DNA from: Hymenobacter sp. BRD128
GTDB taxonomy: Bacteria; Bacteroidota; Bacteroidia; Cytophagales; Hymenobacteraceae
Assembly (NCBI RefSeq): GCF_013256625.1
Contig: NZ_CP053908.1
Coordinates: 2,604,001 to 2,668,000 of the forward strand
DNA length: 64,000 bases
Direction: 5' to 3'
The notes below the pieces were generated by a model, which was not told where the DNA came from, did not search any database, and worked only from the letters and a program-made list of their open reading frames with translations. Positions 16,122-24,695 of the stretch are shown here, piece by piece (position 1 is the first letter of the stretch; each line of letters opens with the position of its first letter). Made by a program: the position numbers and the translations under genes.

Positions 16122-17858
16122 ATGACTTACTACCACGTTTCGTTCGAGAATCCGCTCACGTTTTACTTGCAAGTGCAGCTCATGGTAGAGGTGCCGGCCG
16201 ACTCCGGCAGCCCGCTAGCCTTGCAGCTGCCCGCCTGGCGCCCCGGCCGCTACGAGCTCCAGAATTTTGCCCAGAAGATTCAGCATGTAGAAATCAGCGA
16301 CGCCGAAACCGACGAGTCCCTGCCCTACCGCAAAACCACTAAGGACCGCTGGGAAGTGCCCGGCGCGGCCGGCCGTAGCGTGCGGGTGCGCTACAATTTC
16401 TACGCCCACCAGATGGATGCCGGCGGCTCGTGGCTCGACGCCACCCAGCTCTACCTCAATCCGGTGCAGGCCCTGCTGTATGCCGAGGGCCAGCAGGATG
16501 CGCCCTGCCAGCTCACGCTGGATTTGCCGGCCGACTGGCGGCTAGCCTGCGGCCTGCCCCAAACGCTGCCCAACACACTGCAAGCCAGCAATTTTGACCA
16601 GCTGGCCGATGCGCCGCTCATCGCTAGCCCCACCATTCAACACCAGCAGTACGAGGCGGGCGGGCTGCCCTTCCACGTGTGGGCGCAGGGCGAGGAGGCA
16701 CTACTCAACTGGCCGAAGCTACTGGCCGATTTCAAGGCTTTTTCGGAGGAGCAAATAACGTTGTTTGGCGGCTTCCCGGTGGCTGACTATCATTTCCTGA
16801 ACCAGTTTTTGCCCTACAAGCACTACCACGGCGTGGAGCACCACAACTCGACGGTAATCGTGCTGGGCCCCGCCGAGCTGCTGATGCAGGAAGCTTTGTA
16901 CAAAGAGCTGCTGGGCGTGAGCTGCCACGAGCTGTTTCATGCCTGGAACATCAAGGCCATCCGGCCGGCCGAGATGCAGCCCTATGACTACGCTCGCGAG
17001 AATTATTTCCGCACCTGCTACATTGCCGAGGGCGTCACGACCTACTACGGCGAGTACCTGCTGGCGCGCAGTCATGTGCGCACGCCGGCTCAGTATTTTG
17101 ATGAATTGAACTTGGTGCTACGCAAGCACTACGACGACGCGGGCGGCCAGCACCTGAGCCTGGCCGACGCTAGCATGGACCTCTGGCTCGATGGCTACAA
17201 GCCCGGCGTGCCCGACCGCAAAGTGAGCGTATACCACAAAGGGGCCTTAGCGGCTCTGTTGCTCGACCTCACGCTGCGGCAATTGCACGGCCACGCCCGC
17301 AGCCTCGACGACGTGATGCGCCGCCTCTACGAGGACTTTGGCAAGACGGGCAAAGGCTACACCGACGAGGATTACGCCCGCATTGTGGGCGAGGTAGCCG
17401 GCCGCAAGATGCAGGTTTACTTCGACAAATTCATCAACGGCACCGCACCCTTGCAGGAGCCACTCGACAAGGCGCTGCACACGGTGGGCTGCCAGCTGGT
17501 GGCGTATGAAAACGCTTCGGCCTCGGAAGGTATTTTCGGCTTCCGCACGGTGGTGAAGAACGAGCGCACCGAAGTCACGTACATCTGGCCTGGCTCGCCG
17601 GCTGCTACGGCCCTCACCGCTGATGACGAGATTGTGGCCGTGAACGGCCGGCGCGTCGATATGAACCTGCAAAGCCTGCTCGGCACCGACGCGACGCACT
17701 ACGAGATAGCCGTGTTTCGCCAGAACCGGCTCCTGCTGGTAGAGCTAGCGGCGCTGCCGGGTGTGCACTTCGGCCCGCGCTACGCCGTAGAGAAGCTAGC
17801 CGAGGCTGATGAGGTCCAGAAAGCTGGTTTCCAGAAATGGCTGGGGTGGGAGTTTTAG
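16122..17858 (+). CDS. M61-family metallopeptidase with PDZ domain
   Basis: A 578-residue protein starting at ATG 16122 (an in-frame TTG at 16101 is less likely). The N-terminal β-rich domain (~1-170) precedes a thermolysin-like domain with the zinc motif HELFH in SCHELFHAWNIKAIRP and a later glutamate in YIAEGVTTYYGEY. A PDZ domain is near the C-terminus (YIWPGSPAATALTADDEIVAVNGR). This is the architecture of glycyl aminopeptidase-type M61 enzymes. No signal peptide is visible, so cytoplasmic action on small peptides is likely. Confidence 0.92.
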   Translation: MTYYHVSFENPLTFYLQVQLMVEVPADSGSPLALQLPAWRPGRYELQNFAQKIQHVEISDAETDESLPYRKTTKDRWEVPGAAGRSVRVRYNFYAHQMDAGGSWLDATQLYLNPVQALLYAEGQQDAPCQLTLDLPADWRLACGLPQTLPNTLQASNFDQLADAPLIASPTIQHQQYEAGGLPFHVWAQGEEALLNWPKLLADFKAFSEEQITLFGGFPVADYHFLNQFLPYKHYHGVEHHNSTVIVLGPAELLMQEALYKELLGVSCHELFHAWNIKAIRPAEMQPYDYARENYFRTCYIAEGVTTYYGEYLLARSHVRTPAQYFDELNLVLRKHYDDAGGQHLSLADASMDLWLDGYKPGVPDRKVSVYHKGALAALLLDLTLRQLHGHARSLDDVMRRLYEDFGKTGKGYTDEDYARIVGEVAGRKMQVYFDKFINGTAPLQEPLDKALHTVGCQLVAYENASASEGIFGFRTVVKNERTEVTYIWPGSPAATALTADDEIVAVNGRRVDMNLQSLLGTDATHYEIAVFRQNRLLLVELAALPGVHFGPRYAVEKLAEADEVQKAGFQKWLGWEF

Positions 17859-17882
17859 CGCTGTTTTACTTACTTTTTGGCT

Positions 17883-18671
17883 ATGCGAAAGTTACTTTGG
17901 CTCTGCCTGTTGTTAACTGGCTGCGGACAGAACGCGACCGAGCATCATCTAAGTAGCCGCCCGGTGCCATCTCAAGCACTGATAATAGCTCCAGCGCCGA
18001 CCAAACCAGACACTGCATATAGCTCTGGTGACCGGGCCACTAATGGGCCGTTTGATACGCTGCACGTCGGCCGGAGACTCGTGCTACGGCTGGTACCGGG
18101 CAGTAAAAGCGACTTTCCGCCTCCACCTCGTCAGTTGCCGACGTTTCAGGAGGCACACTTAATTCGACAGCAAAGCGACGGGCGGGTGCGGCGTAATGGG
18201 CATATCCTGCTTGTGCGGCCCTATGTTGGACCAATATTGCGTTTCACTGACAATACACAGCAAATGCGCCATGACCAAGATGAGCTATCGGACGTAGAAT
18301 GTCGATTTTTAGGCAGCATTCCGGGCCGCCCCTACTGGCTGGCAGATAGCACGCTTTACGAACATACTCAACCTTTTCTCATCAGCAAGCAATCTGGGCA
18401 TCTCACACCTTTATCTTATGTACCGGATATCTCCCCCAACCGGAAGCTGTTGTTTGTTGCCTCTCCTGGCTTAGATAGTCCAGCTTCTGACAATAGTATC
18501 GAATTGTGGGTTATATCCGACCGAATGGTAACCCCGTTGTGGACCAAGACGCTAATAAATTGGCAGCCACAACGAGTATGCTGGCTTAACGACCATACTA
18601 TCGCCATTGAGCAGCTACGCTTTGAGCCTCAAGAACACACTTCTTACGTTCGCCTAGTTTTACCTAACTAA
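17883..18671 (+). CDS. Hypothetical lipoprotein
   Basis: A 262-residue protein with a lipoprotein signal: MRKLLWLCLLLTGCG, lipidated Cys at about residue 14. It starts at ATG 17883, two codons inside the longest frame. The mature part resembles a β-rich or propeller-like protein (WLADSTLYEHTQPF, IELWVISDRMVTPLW, VCWLNDHTIAIEQL), but I do not recognise a family. It is noticeably lower in G+C than both neighbours, consistent with recent acquisition. It is 24 bp downstream of the M61 peptidase gene and may be co-transcribed. Confidence 0.75.
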   Translation: MRKLLWLCLLLTGCGQNATEHHLSSRPVPSQALIIAPAPTKPDTAYSSGDRATNGPFDTLHVGRRLVLRLVPGSKSDFPPPPRQLPTFQEAHLIRQQSDGRVRRNGHILLVRPYVGPILRFTDNTQQMRHDQDELSDVECRFLGSIPGRPYWLADSTLYEHTQPFLISKQSGHLTPLSYVPDISPNRKLLFVASPGLDSPASDNSIELWVISDRMVTPLWTKTLINWQPQRVCWLNDHTIAIEQLRFEPQEHTSYVRLVLPN

Positions 18672-18730
18672 AACGCCCCGCTTCAACGGTAAGGCCGATA
18701 GAGCAGGGCGTTCAACTGATGTTTCAGGGC

Positions 18731-18979
18731 TTAGTGCTTGGCGTCGCCGCCCTTGCCTACTTTGCCGCTGTTTACTGACATGGGCTTATTGCCCTGCGGG
18801 TTACTGCGAATTTTATCGACGCCGTGGCCGGCGCTGTTGCCATCGGTAGTGTTGCCGTGGGCCGATACGTCCATTGTGTTCGGGCTCTGCACCTGCGTGC
18901 TTTTCTTCTTAGTATTGGCGGCGGGGTTAACGGACGTTTTATCGTTCGTGAGGTCGGTTTCTTTCTTGGCGAGGGACAT
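18731..18979 (-). CDS. Hypothetical hydrophilic, probably disordered small protein
   Basis: An 82-residue ORF with start ATG 18979 (MSLAKKETDLTNDKTSVNPA...). It is rich in Asn, Ser, Gly, Lys and Asp, has no hydrophobic segment, and ends GKVGKGGDAKH. Such proteins are often stress-related or simply lineage-specific. No family is recognised. Start choice: upstream in-frame codons to 19060 encode an arginine/proline-rich stretch that looks non-coding. Confidence 0.5.
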   Translation of the reverse strand: MSLAKKETDLTNDKTSVNPAANTKKKSTQVQSPNTMDVSAHGNTTDGNSAGHGVDKIRSNPQGNKPMSVNSGKVGKGGDAKH

Positions 18980-19072
18980 GGCGGGAAAAGGGAAAGGTGG
19001 GAGAAACTTACTTTTCCTTGTACCGCTAGAGGCGCGCTGAGGTTGCCTGCCGCGCCTCATGCACCAACCGGG

Positions 19073-19684
19073 CTAGCCGCCGGTACCGAGCTTTTCCAGT
19101 GCCGCCCGGAAGGCGGGCGTGTCGTAGTCGGCCATGCCATCGTGGCGGTCAGCCAGGCGCCCGCTAGGGGTCAGGATAACGGTGGACGGAATGGAAGGCG
19201 AATCGAACGGCGCGGGCAGCGGCGCGGCCGGGAAAAACACCGGCAGTGTGTACCCCTTGCGCTTGAGCAAAGCGCGGGCCTTGTTGGGGTTGGCATCGAG
19301 CGAGATGAGTACGAAAGCTACTTTGCTGGTGTCCGTCTTTTGATAAAGCGCCTGCAAGCCCGGCATTTCGGCCAGGCACGGCGGGCACCAGCTCGCCCAC
19401 AAATTCACCAGCACCGCCTTACCCCGGAACTGGCGCAAATTGGCCGGGCGGCCATCGAGCGTGCGCAACGGCAGCGGGTAGGGATAGTCGGCGGCGCGCA
19501 GGCTGGCAAACTGCACCGGCAGCGCCGCCGCAGCCTGCGGCGGCGTGGCGCGCCACAGCCCGCTAGCCAGCAGCCCACGCTGGATAGTGCTGAGCACTGG
19601 CAGGCGCAAATCAGTCGTCATCACGACGGCGAAGGCCGCGAAAAAGAGTATTTCGCCTAGGTTCTTGCGCAGCCAGGTAGGCAT
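19073..19684 (-). CDS. TlpA-like thioredoxin-family protein
   Basis: A 203-residue protein with an N-terminal membrane anchor (ILFFAAFAVVMTTDL, residues ~12-26) and a periplasmic thioredoxin fold. The redox motif is WASWCPPCLAEMPGL (~95-110), and the cis-proline loop is SIPSTVILTPSGR. Membrane-tethered TlpA/ResA-type proteins reduce cysteines in the periplasm, for example during cytochrome maturation. The partner is not evident from neighbours. A copy of the CTGAGC-type inverted repeat lies just upstream. Confidence 0.88.
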   Translation of the reverse strand: MPTWLRKNLGEILFFAAFAVVMTTDLRLPVLSTIQRGLLASGLWRATPPQAAAALPVQFASLRAADYPYPLPLRTLDGRPANLRQFRGKAVLVNLWASWCPPCLAEMPGLQALYQKTDTSKVAFVLISLDANPNKARALLKRKGYTLPVFFPAAPLPAPFDSPSIPSTVILTPSGRLADRHDGMADYDTPAFRAALEKLGTGG

Positions 19685-19720
19685 GTGATGGAGTTAGTCA
19701 ACTTAAATGAATAAAAAAAT

Positions 19721-19808
19721 ACCCTCATGCTGAGCTTGCCGATGCATCTCTATGGAGCAACACCCTAGCGGGGCGGCAGAGATGCTTCGGCAAGCTCAGC
19801 ATGAGGGT
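19721..19808. repeat. CTGAGC-family intergenic inverted repeat, copy 1
   Basis: Arms 19721-19751 and 19778-19808 (31 nt) are complementary at 30 of 31 positions. The core word is CATGCTGAGCTTGCCGA and the inner part ends in CATCTCT/AGAGATG. A CCTAGCGG fragment lies in the spacer. Related copies occur at 31723-31819, 60443-60547 and 61329-61432. Confidence 0.9.
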
Positions 19809-19833
19809 CTGAAGAATTTTTATCAGCTAATTA

Positions 19834-20763
19834 CTAGGCTGTTACGCCCACTGGCTCGACGCGCACCAGCGCCTCGAACTGCGCTTCGCGACTTTCAATT
19901 TCTTCCTGGGTCAGATTTAGCAGGCGCTCGGTGCCGAATTTCTCGACGCAGAACGAGGCCATGGCCGAGCCGTGGATAACGGCGCGCTTGAGGTTCTCAA
20001 ACGAGCAGTCGTCGGTAGCGGCGATGTGGCCGATGAAGCCGCCCGCGAAGGTGTCGCCGGCGCCGGTGGGGTCAAATACTTCTTCCAGCGGCAGGGCTGG
20101 GGCGAAGAATACCTTGTTTTTGTGAAACAGCAACGCGCCGTGCTCACCTTTCTTGATTATCAAGAACTTGGGCCCTAGCGCCAGAATTTTGCGGGCAGCT
20201 TTCACCAGCGAATACTCGCCCGACAGCTGGCGGGCCTCCTCATCGTTGATGCTCAGCACGTCAATCATTTCGATGGTGGCCAGCAGTTCGTCGGGCGCCG
20301 AATCCATCCAGAAATTCATGGTGTCGAGCACAATGAGCTTGGGGCGATTGACGAGGCGCTGAATGACGAGGCGCTGCACCTGCGGTGCCAGGTTGCCCAG
20401 CATCAGGTACTTGCAGGTCTGGTACGCGTCGGGAATAATGGGGTCAAATGACCCCAGCACATTCAGCTCGGTAGCGATAGTCTCGCGCGAATTGAGGTCT
20501 TTAGTATACTTGCCCGACCAGAAAAACGACTTTTCTTCCGGCTTGATTTGCAGGCCCTCGGTATTTACGCCGTGATTTTCCAGAATCTGAATGTCGGACT
20601 GCGGGAAATCGCCGCCTACCACAGCCACCAAGTTCACCGGCTTGGTCGAATACGAAGCCGCGAGGCTGATATAAGTAGCCGCGCCACCGATGATTTTGTC
20701 GGTTTTGCCAAAGGGAGTTTCCAGGGCATCGAAGGCCACGGAGCCGATAACGAGCAGACTCAT
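19834..20763 (-). CDS. PfkB-family carbohydrate/nucleoside kinase
   Basis: A 309-residue ribokinase-fold kinase. The N-terminal signature region is GGAATYISLAASY with VVGGDFP. The C-terminal PfkB signature is DPTGAGDTFAGGF (~residues 240-252), where the Asp is the catalytic base. The middle (LSINDEEARQLSG, KKGEHGALLF) also matches. The substrate cannot be read from sequence; ribokinase, adenosine kinase or a sugar-acid kinase are possible. It lies just downstream of tRNA-His on the same strand, separated by a terminator. Confidence 0.9.
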   Translation of the reverse strand: MSLLVIGSVAFDALETPFGKTDKIIGGAATYISLAASYSTKPVNLVAVVGGDFPQSDIQILENHGVNTEGLQIKPEEKSFFWSGKYTKDLNSRETIATELNVLGSFDPIIPDAYQTCKYLMLGNLAPQVQRLVIQRLVNRPKLIVLDTMNFWMDSAPDELLATIEMIDVLSINDEEARQLSGEYSLVKAARKILALGPKFLIIKKGEHGALLFHKNKVFFAPALPLEEVFDPTGAGDTFAGGFIGHIAATDDCSFENLKRAVIHGSAMASFCVEKFGTERLLNLTQEEIESREAQFEALVRVEPVGVTA

Positions 20764-20821
20764 TGCAAGTAGTTAGGGGTAGTAAAGGTGTGTGCGATGG
20801 GTACGCAACTGTGCAAATAAC

Positions 20822-20856
20822 AAAAAAAGTCCCCGGATTCGCATCCGGGGACTTTT
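20822..20856 (-). terminator. Intrinsic terminator of tRNA-His
   Basis: A stem GTCCCCGGAT paired with ATCCGGGGAC (20829-20852) is followed on the minus strand by a run of T (20822-20828). It begins a few bases after the tRNA 3' end. Confidence 0.85.
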
Positions 20857-20861
20857 GCGAG

Positions 20862-20936
<75 letters not shown>

Positions 20937-20955
20937 GTGTGGCGATTTGTGGGTG

Positions 20956-20985
20956 CAAAGATACGCAACTGGTTAAACTTTGCAA
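20956..20985 (-). promoter_or_regulatory. Bacteroidota-type promoter of tRNA-His
   Basis: On the minus strand TTG (20983-20985) is followed after 19 bases by TATCTTTG (20956-20963), a perfect TAnnTTTG. Initiation about seven bases further would leave a leader of roughly a dozen bases before the mature tRNA. Confidence 0.82.
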
Positions 20986-21084
20986 GATTTTGGGGTAAAA
21001 AATCGTGGGTAGGGATGGGCGTGGCTAGGCCCTCTTAAAAGGCCCGGCGCGCTCCGCGCAGCAAAATAGCCCGACCTTTGCGGC

Positions 21085-22506
21085 ATGGATACCCCCGCCG
21101 CGTTCACCGACTTCAAGCTTAACAAGCAATTACTCACTGCCGTAGCCGAGGCCGGCTTTACCGAGCCCACGCCGGTGCAGGTTCAAACCATTCCGCTGCT
21201 GCTGGCTGGCCACGACGTGTTGGGCATTGCCCAAACCGGCACCGGCAAAACGGCCGCATTTGGCCTGCCGCTGCTTATGAAAGTGAAATACGCGCAGGGC
21301 GAGCACCCGCGCGCGCTCATTCTGGCCCCTACCCGCGAGCTGGCCATCCAGCTCGAAAAGCATCTGAAGGCGCTGGCTACTTATACCGATTTGCGCATTT
21401 ATGCCATCTACGGCGGGCTAGGACCCAAGACGCAGATTGAGACGATTAAGGCGGGACTGGATATTCTGATTGCCACGCCGGGCCGCCTGATGGAGATTTA
21501 CCTGAAGGGCGACCTGGTGCTGAAAAACCTGACGACGCTGGTGCTCGACGAGGCCGACAAGATGATGGATATGGGCTTCATGCCCCAGATTCGGCGCATT
21601 CTGGAAATTATTCCGCGCAAGCGCCAGAACGTGCTTTTCTCGGCCACTATGCCCGAGCGCGTGACGATATTGAGCGAGGAGTTTCTGGAATTTCCGGTGC
21701 GCGTGGAGGTGACGCCGCCCGCCCAGCCCGCCCAGACGGTGACCCAGAGCCTGTACGAAGTGCCTAACCTGGCCACTAAAATCAACCTGCTGGAGCACCT
21801 GCTGCACCGCGATGCCCAGGAGATGACGCGGGTAATGCTGTTTGCCCGCACCAAGGAGAATGCCGATGAGGTAGCCCGCTTTCTGCAGCGCAAGGCGCCC
21901 GTGGGCGAGGTGCGCGTGATACACGGCAACAAAGGCCAGAATGCCCGCCTCAACAGCATGGATGCCTTTAAGGAAGGCAACGTGCGCTACCTGGTGGCTA
22001 CCGATGTGGCCGCCAGGGGCATCGACGTGCCGCAGGTGAGCCACGTCATCAACTTCGACGTGCCGCTGATTTACGACGACTACGTGCACCGCATTGGGCG
22101 CACGGGCCGGGCGCGGCACACGGGCGCGGCCATCACGTTTGCCAACCCCGCCGAGCGCCAGCACATCGAGCGCATTGAGGAGATGATTCGGCAGGAAATT
22201 CCGCTGCTGCCCATCCCGGAGGAGGTCGAAATCACGAACACGCCCTTCGTGGAAGGCCAGCAGCACGCCCGCGTGCTCGACGAGCAGCGCCGCCGCGACG
22301 ACCCAGATTTCAAGGGTTCCTTTCACGAAAAGAAGGAGTGGATAAAGCCCGGCGTCACCATCGACAAGCGCACCGGCAAGCCGTTTGAGGAGGGCAAGCA
22401 CCACAAAAAGAGCCAGAAAGGCAACAAGAAAAACCCCGGCAAGAAGGGCGCTTCGGCCCCCGCCATGAAGGCCATCAACGCCCGGCCCCGTCGGCGCAGC
22501 AGCTAA
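21085..22506 (+). CDS. DEAD-box ATP-dependent RNA helicase (RhlE-like)
   Basis: A 473-residue helicase with all core motifs in order: Q motif (FTEPTPVQVQTIP), motif I AQTGTGKTAAF, Ia PTRELAIQ, Ib TPGRLME, II DEAD, III SAT, IV/V region (VATDVAARGIDVPQVSHVIN) and VI HRIGRTGRARHTG. A lysine-rich tail of about 90 residues (KKSQKGNKKNPGKKG...) should bind RNA non-specifically. It unwinds RNA in ribosome assembly or decay. RhlE-type is inferred from the basic tail and length. Confidence 0.95.
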   Translation: MDTPAAFTDFKLNKQLLTAVAEAGFTEPTPVQVQTIPLLLAGHDVLGIAQTGTGKTAAFGLPLLMKVKYAQGEHPRALILAPTRELAIQLEKHLKALATYTDLRIYAIYGGLGPKTQIETIKAGLDILIATPGRLMEIYLKGDLVLKNLTTLVLDEADKMMDMGFMPQIRRILEIIPRKRQNVLFSATMPERVTILSEEFLEFPVRVEVTPPAQPAQTVTQSLYEVPNLATKINLLEHLLHRDAQEMTRVMLFARTKENADEVARFLQRKAPVGEVRVIHGNKGQNARLNSMDAFKEGNVRYLVATDVAARGIDVPQVSHVINFDVPLIYDDYVHRIGRTGRARHTGAAITFANPAERQHIERIEEMIRQEIPLLPIPEEVEITNTPFVEGQQHARVLDEQRRRDDPDFKGSFHEKKEWIKPGVTIDKRTGKPFEEGKHHKKSQKGNKKNPGKKGASAPAMKAINARPRRRSS

Positions 22507-22534
22507 CGGCTGGCTTAATACTTGGGACTTGACA

Positions 22535-22861
22535 CTACTGCCTTTTCAGGCTGGTCACTTTGATGTGCGCCCCTCCGCAGGTGTTAGCCAGCGCTACGTA
22601 ATCCACTTTCACATACAGCGGAAATGCCTCTGTGGGGCTGAGGCCTAGCTCTGCGCTATTGTCAATGAGTTTAAAATCGCCGGCGAACGGCCGCGGGTTG
22701 CCCGTAAACGTCAGCATCAGACCGCCACAGCAGGCGCACATCCGGGGGTCATAGCCCGTAATAATGGCACTCATAGTTGGCTCATCAGTCTTTTTACACG
22801 CTCCTGCCAGCAGCAGGAGCAGAGCTAGCCCGCTCAAATTTGGTAGACGTATTGCTTTCAT
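22535..22861 (-). CDS. Hypothetical cysteine-containing lipoprotein
   Basis: A 108-residue protein with lipoprotein signal LLLLLAGACKK (lipidated Cys ~22). The mature part contains a compact cysteine cluster, MCACCGGLML, and another cysteine near the end (NTCGGAHIKV). This pattern could bind a metal or form disulfides in the envelope. No family is recognised. It converges with the helicase gene. Confidence 0.72.
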   Translation of the reverse strand: MKAIRLPNLSGLALLLLLAGACKKTDEPTMSAIITGYDPRMCACCGGLMLTFTGNPRPFAGDFKLIDNSAELGLSPTEAFPLYVKVDYVALANTCGGAHIKVTSLKRQ

Positions 22862-22932
22862 ATAGAGGAGGATTTTAGTGATGACTATTCCAGCGGCAGT
22901 TAGGTTGCATATTGCTTAGCAAGCGCTTACCT

Positions 22933-22979
22933 AGTAAATCCCCCCTTGACCAAGCATAGTTGGTTGGGGGCGTTTTACT
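22933..22979. terminator. Putative terminator downstream of the aquaporin gene
   Basis: AGTAAA and CCCCC...GACCAA (22933-22953) pair with TTGGTTGGGGG and TTTTACT (22960-22979) around a short loop, with a few mismatches. It lies 15 bp past the aquaporin stop at 22994 on the minus strand. Confidence 0.45.
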
Positions 22980-22993
22980 TTTTCAGCTAGGCA

Positions 22994-23845
22994 TTACAGC
23001 GGCGGGGCCGGGCTGTTGGCCGTCACCTCACCGATGGTAGTCGTAGCCCGCCCAATGGCCTGGGCCGAGGCGGCCACGGCTTCGGTGCCCTCGCTACCCG
23101 TGAGCCACTGATACGACAAGCCCGCCAGGGCCGCCCCCAGCAGCGGGGCCACCCAAAATAACCACACCTGCTGCAAGGCCACGCCGCCCAAAATGAGCGC
23201 CGGCCCCAGCGAGCGGGCGGGGTTTACGGAAGTATTGGTGACTGGAATACTGAGCAGGTGAATGAGCGTGAGCCCCAGCCCGATAGCCAGCGGCCCGAAG
23301 CCCTTGGCGGCCCGCGTATCGGTAGCGCCCAGGATGATGTAAAGAAAAATCATCGTCAGCAGCGTTTCCGTTACGAAGCAGGCTAGCAGCGAGTAGCCGC
23401 CCGGCGAGGCTGCGCCATAGCCATTGGCCGCCAACCCATTAACCGTGACATTATAAGTCGGGCTGCCCGAGGCAATGACGGAGAGCACGCCGGCCCCGGC
23501 TAGCCCGCCTAGCACCTGCGCCACCCAGTAGGGCAGCAGATTGCGGCCCGAAAAGCGCCCGCCTAGCCACAGCCCCAGGCTCACGGCCGGGTTGAAGTGC
23601 CCGCCCGAAATATGCCCGAAGGCAAAGGCCATCGTGAGCACGGTGAGGCCAAACGCCAGCGACACCCCCAGTAGCCCGATACCAACTTTCGGAAAACCGG
23701 CGGCCAGCACGGCGCTACCGCAGCCGCCCAGCACCAGCCAGAAGGTACCAATAAACTCGACGGCTAGCCGCCGCGACACGGCGGCCTGCACCGGCGCGGG
23801 CTCAATTGCCACTAGCACGGGTATGGAGGAAGAATTGTCATTCAT
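22994..23845 (-). CDS. Aquaporin (MIP family)
   Basis: A 283-residue six-helix channel with both NPA boxes: [17 protein letters not shown] (~80-96) and [16 protein letters not shown] (~205-220). The family opening [28 protein letters not shown] is typical of AqpZ-type water channels. The C-terminus extends about 40 residues past the last helix, longer than E. coli AqpZ. A 22-bp perfect hairpin precedes the gene. Confidence 0.93.
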   Translation of the reverse strand: MNDNSSSIPVLVAIEPAPVQAAVSRRLAVEFIGTFWLVLGGCGSAVLAAGFPKVGIGLLGVSLAFGLTVLTMAFAFGHISGGHFNPAVSLGLWLGGRFSGRNLLPYWVAQVLGGLAGAGVLSVIASGSPTYNVTVNGLAANGYGAASPGGYSLLACFVTETLLTMIFLYIILGATDTRAAKGFGPLAIGLGLTLIHLLSIPVTNTSVNPARSLGPALILGGVALQQVWLFWVAPLLGAALAGLSYQWLTGSEGTEAVAASAQAIGRATTTIGEVTANSPAPPL

Positions 23846-23871
23846 ACAAGCGAAAAAAGAAGCGAGTGAAA

Positions 23872-23918
23872 AAGCACACCGGCCCCTTTCTGCCGGGCAG
23901 AAAGGGGCCGGTGTGCTT
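23872..23918. terminator. Perfect 22-bp hairpin terminator
   Basis: The arms 23872-23893 and 23897-23918 are perfectly complementary around a 3-base loop, and on the minus strand the stem is followed by T5. It lies between the membrane-protein gene ending at 23988 and the aquaporin start at 23845, so it probably ends the former. Confidence 0.8.
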
Positions 23919-23987
23919 ATACGGAATTGCGCTTAAACTGATAAGGCTACTGCCCGATTTTCAGGGCTTTTACTTGGCCGAAGACGG

Positions 23988-24419
23988 CTAGTGGTGCAGC
24001 AGGTGCCCGAGGCGGGCGCTGGCTAGCGTGAGCACTCCGCCCCAGAGTACGGCGCTCCAAAACATGTGCAGCAGAATACGCTGGCGCGGCACCCCGAGCA
24101 GTGTAGCAATGACGGTGCCGCCAATGGGCGAGAGCAGCACCGGCGTCAGAAACGCAATGCCACCCATCCCAAAGCGCTTAAATACTTTGATAATATTGCG
24201 CGAGCGCTTGGAAAAGACCGGCGCCCGGCGCAGGCGGCGCTGCTGCTGCCGATGCCGCACCCAGGCCCGACCCACGCCCGAAATAATAAAAACGCTCGTC
24301 ATCATGCCAGCCACTGTGAGGGCTAGCGTGGGCCAAAAACCCAGGCCCATGCTACTGCCCGCCAGCGGGCCACCCAAAAATTTTACGGTGCTGAGTAAGA
24401 ATACGGAAGCAAGCTTCAT
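23988..24419 (-). CDS. Hypothetical integral membrane protein
   Basis: A 143-residue protein (start ATG 24419 preferred, giving MKLASVFLLSTVKFLGGPLAG). Three to four hydrophobic segments are seen: ~5-20, ~25-50, and two near the end around GGIAFLTPVLLSPIGGTVIATLLG and LLHMFWSAVLWGGVLTL. A basic cytoplasmic loop (RHRQQQRRLRRAP) lies in the middle. The pattern is reminiscent of the small multidrug-export/DedA-like membrane families, but I cannot assign it. Confidence 0.7.
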   Translation of the reverse strand: MKLASVFLLSTVKFLGGPLAGSSMGLGFWPTLALTVAGMMTSVFIISGVGRAWVRHRQQQRRLRRAPVFSKRSRNIIKVFKRFGMGGIAFLTPVLLSPIGGTVIATLLGVPRQRILLHMFWSAVLWGGVLTLASARLGHLLHH

Positions 24420-24695
24420 GGCAAAGTGTAACACTAATACAGGAATAACAATAAACTAGCAGGCCAACCTATTCTTTTAAGCAGGTAGGACAGCAAAAAT
24501 AGACAATTTCCCGTATCAGTTTACGCGCTAGGCCTTAAAATTTAAATTACACTTGTGTTATGCTGTTTTCATGCCAGCTTTTGCCTTATGCGCAAGTGGC
24601 ACCCGGAAAAAAGCCGACCACTACTCCTTGGGTCAGCAAAACCGGCTTATTTAGTGAAGATACGCTAGCCAAGCGCTTACGCCCTGGCTGTCGTC
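24420..24695. other. AT-rich non-coding stretch
   Basis: About 275 bases with much lower G+C than the neighbours (for example near 24440-24560). It carries the promoter region of the minus-strand membrane-protein gene. A 62-codon plus-strand frame here runs into upp antisense and lacks coding character. I see no RNA gene. Confidence 0.5.

Noticed and set aside
21418-22404. 328-codon minus-strand ORF opposite the DEAD-box helicase
   Set aside because: The helicase motifs are complete on the plus strand; the minus frame is a composition shadow.
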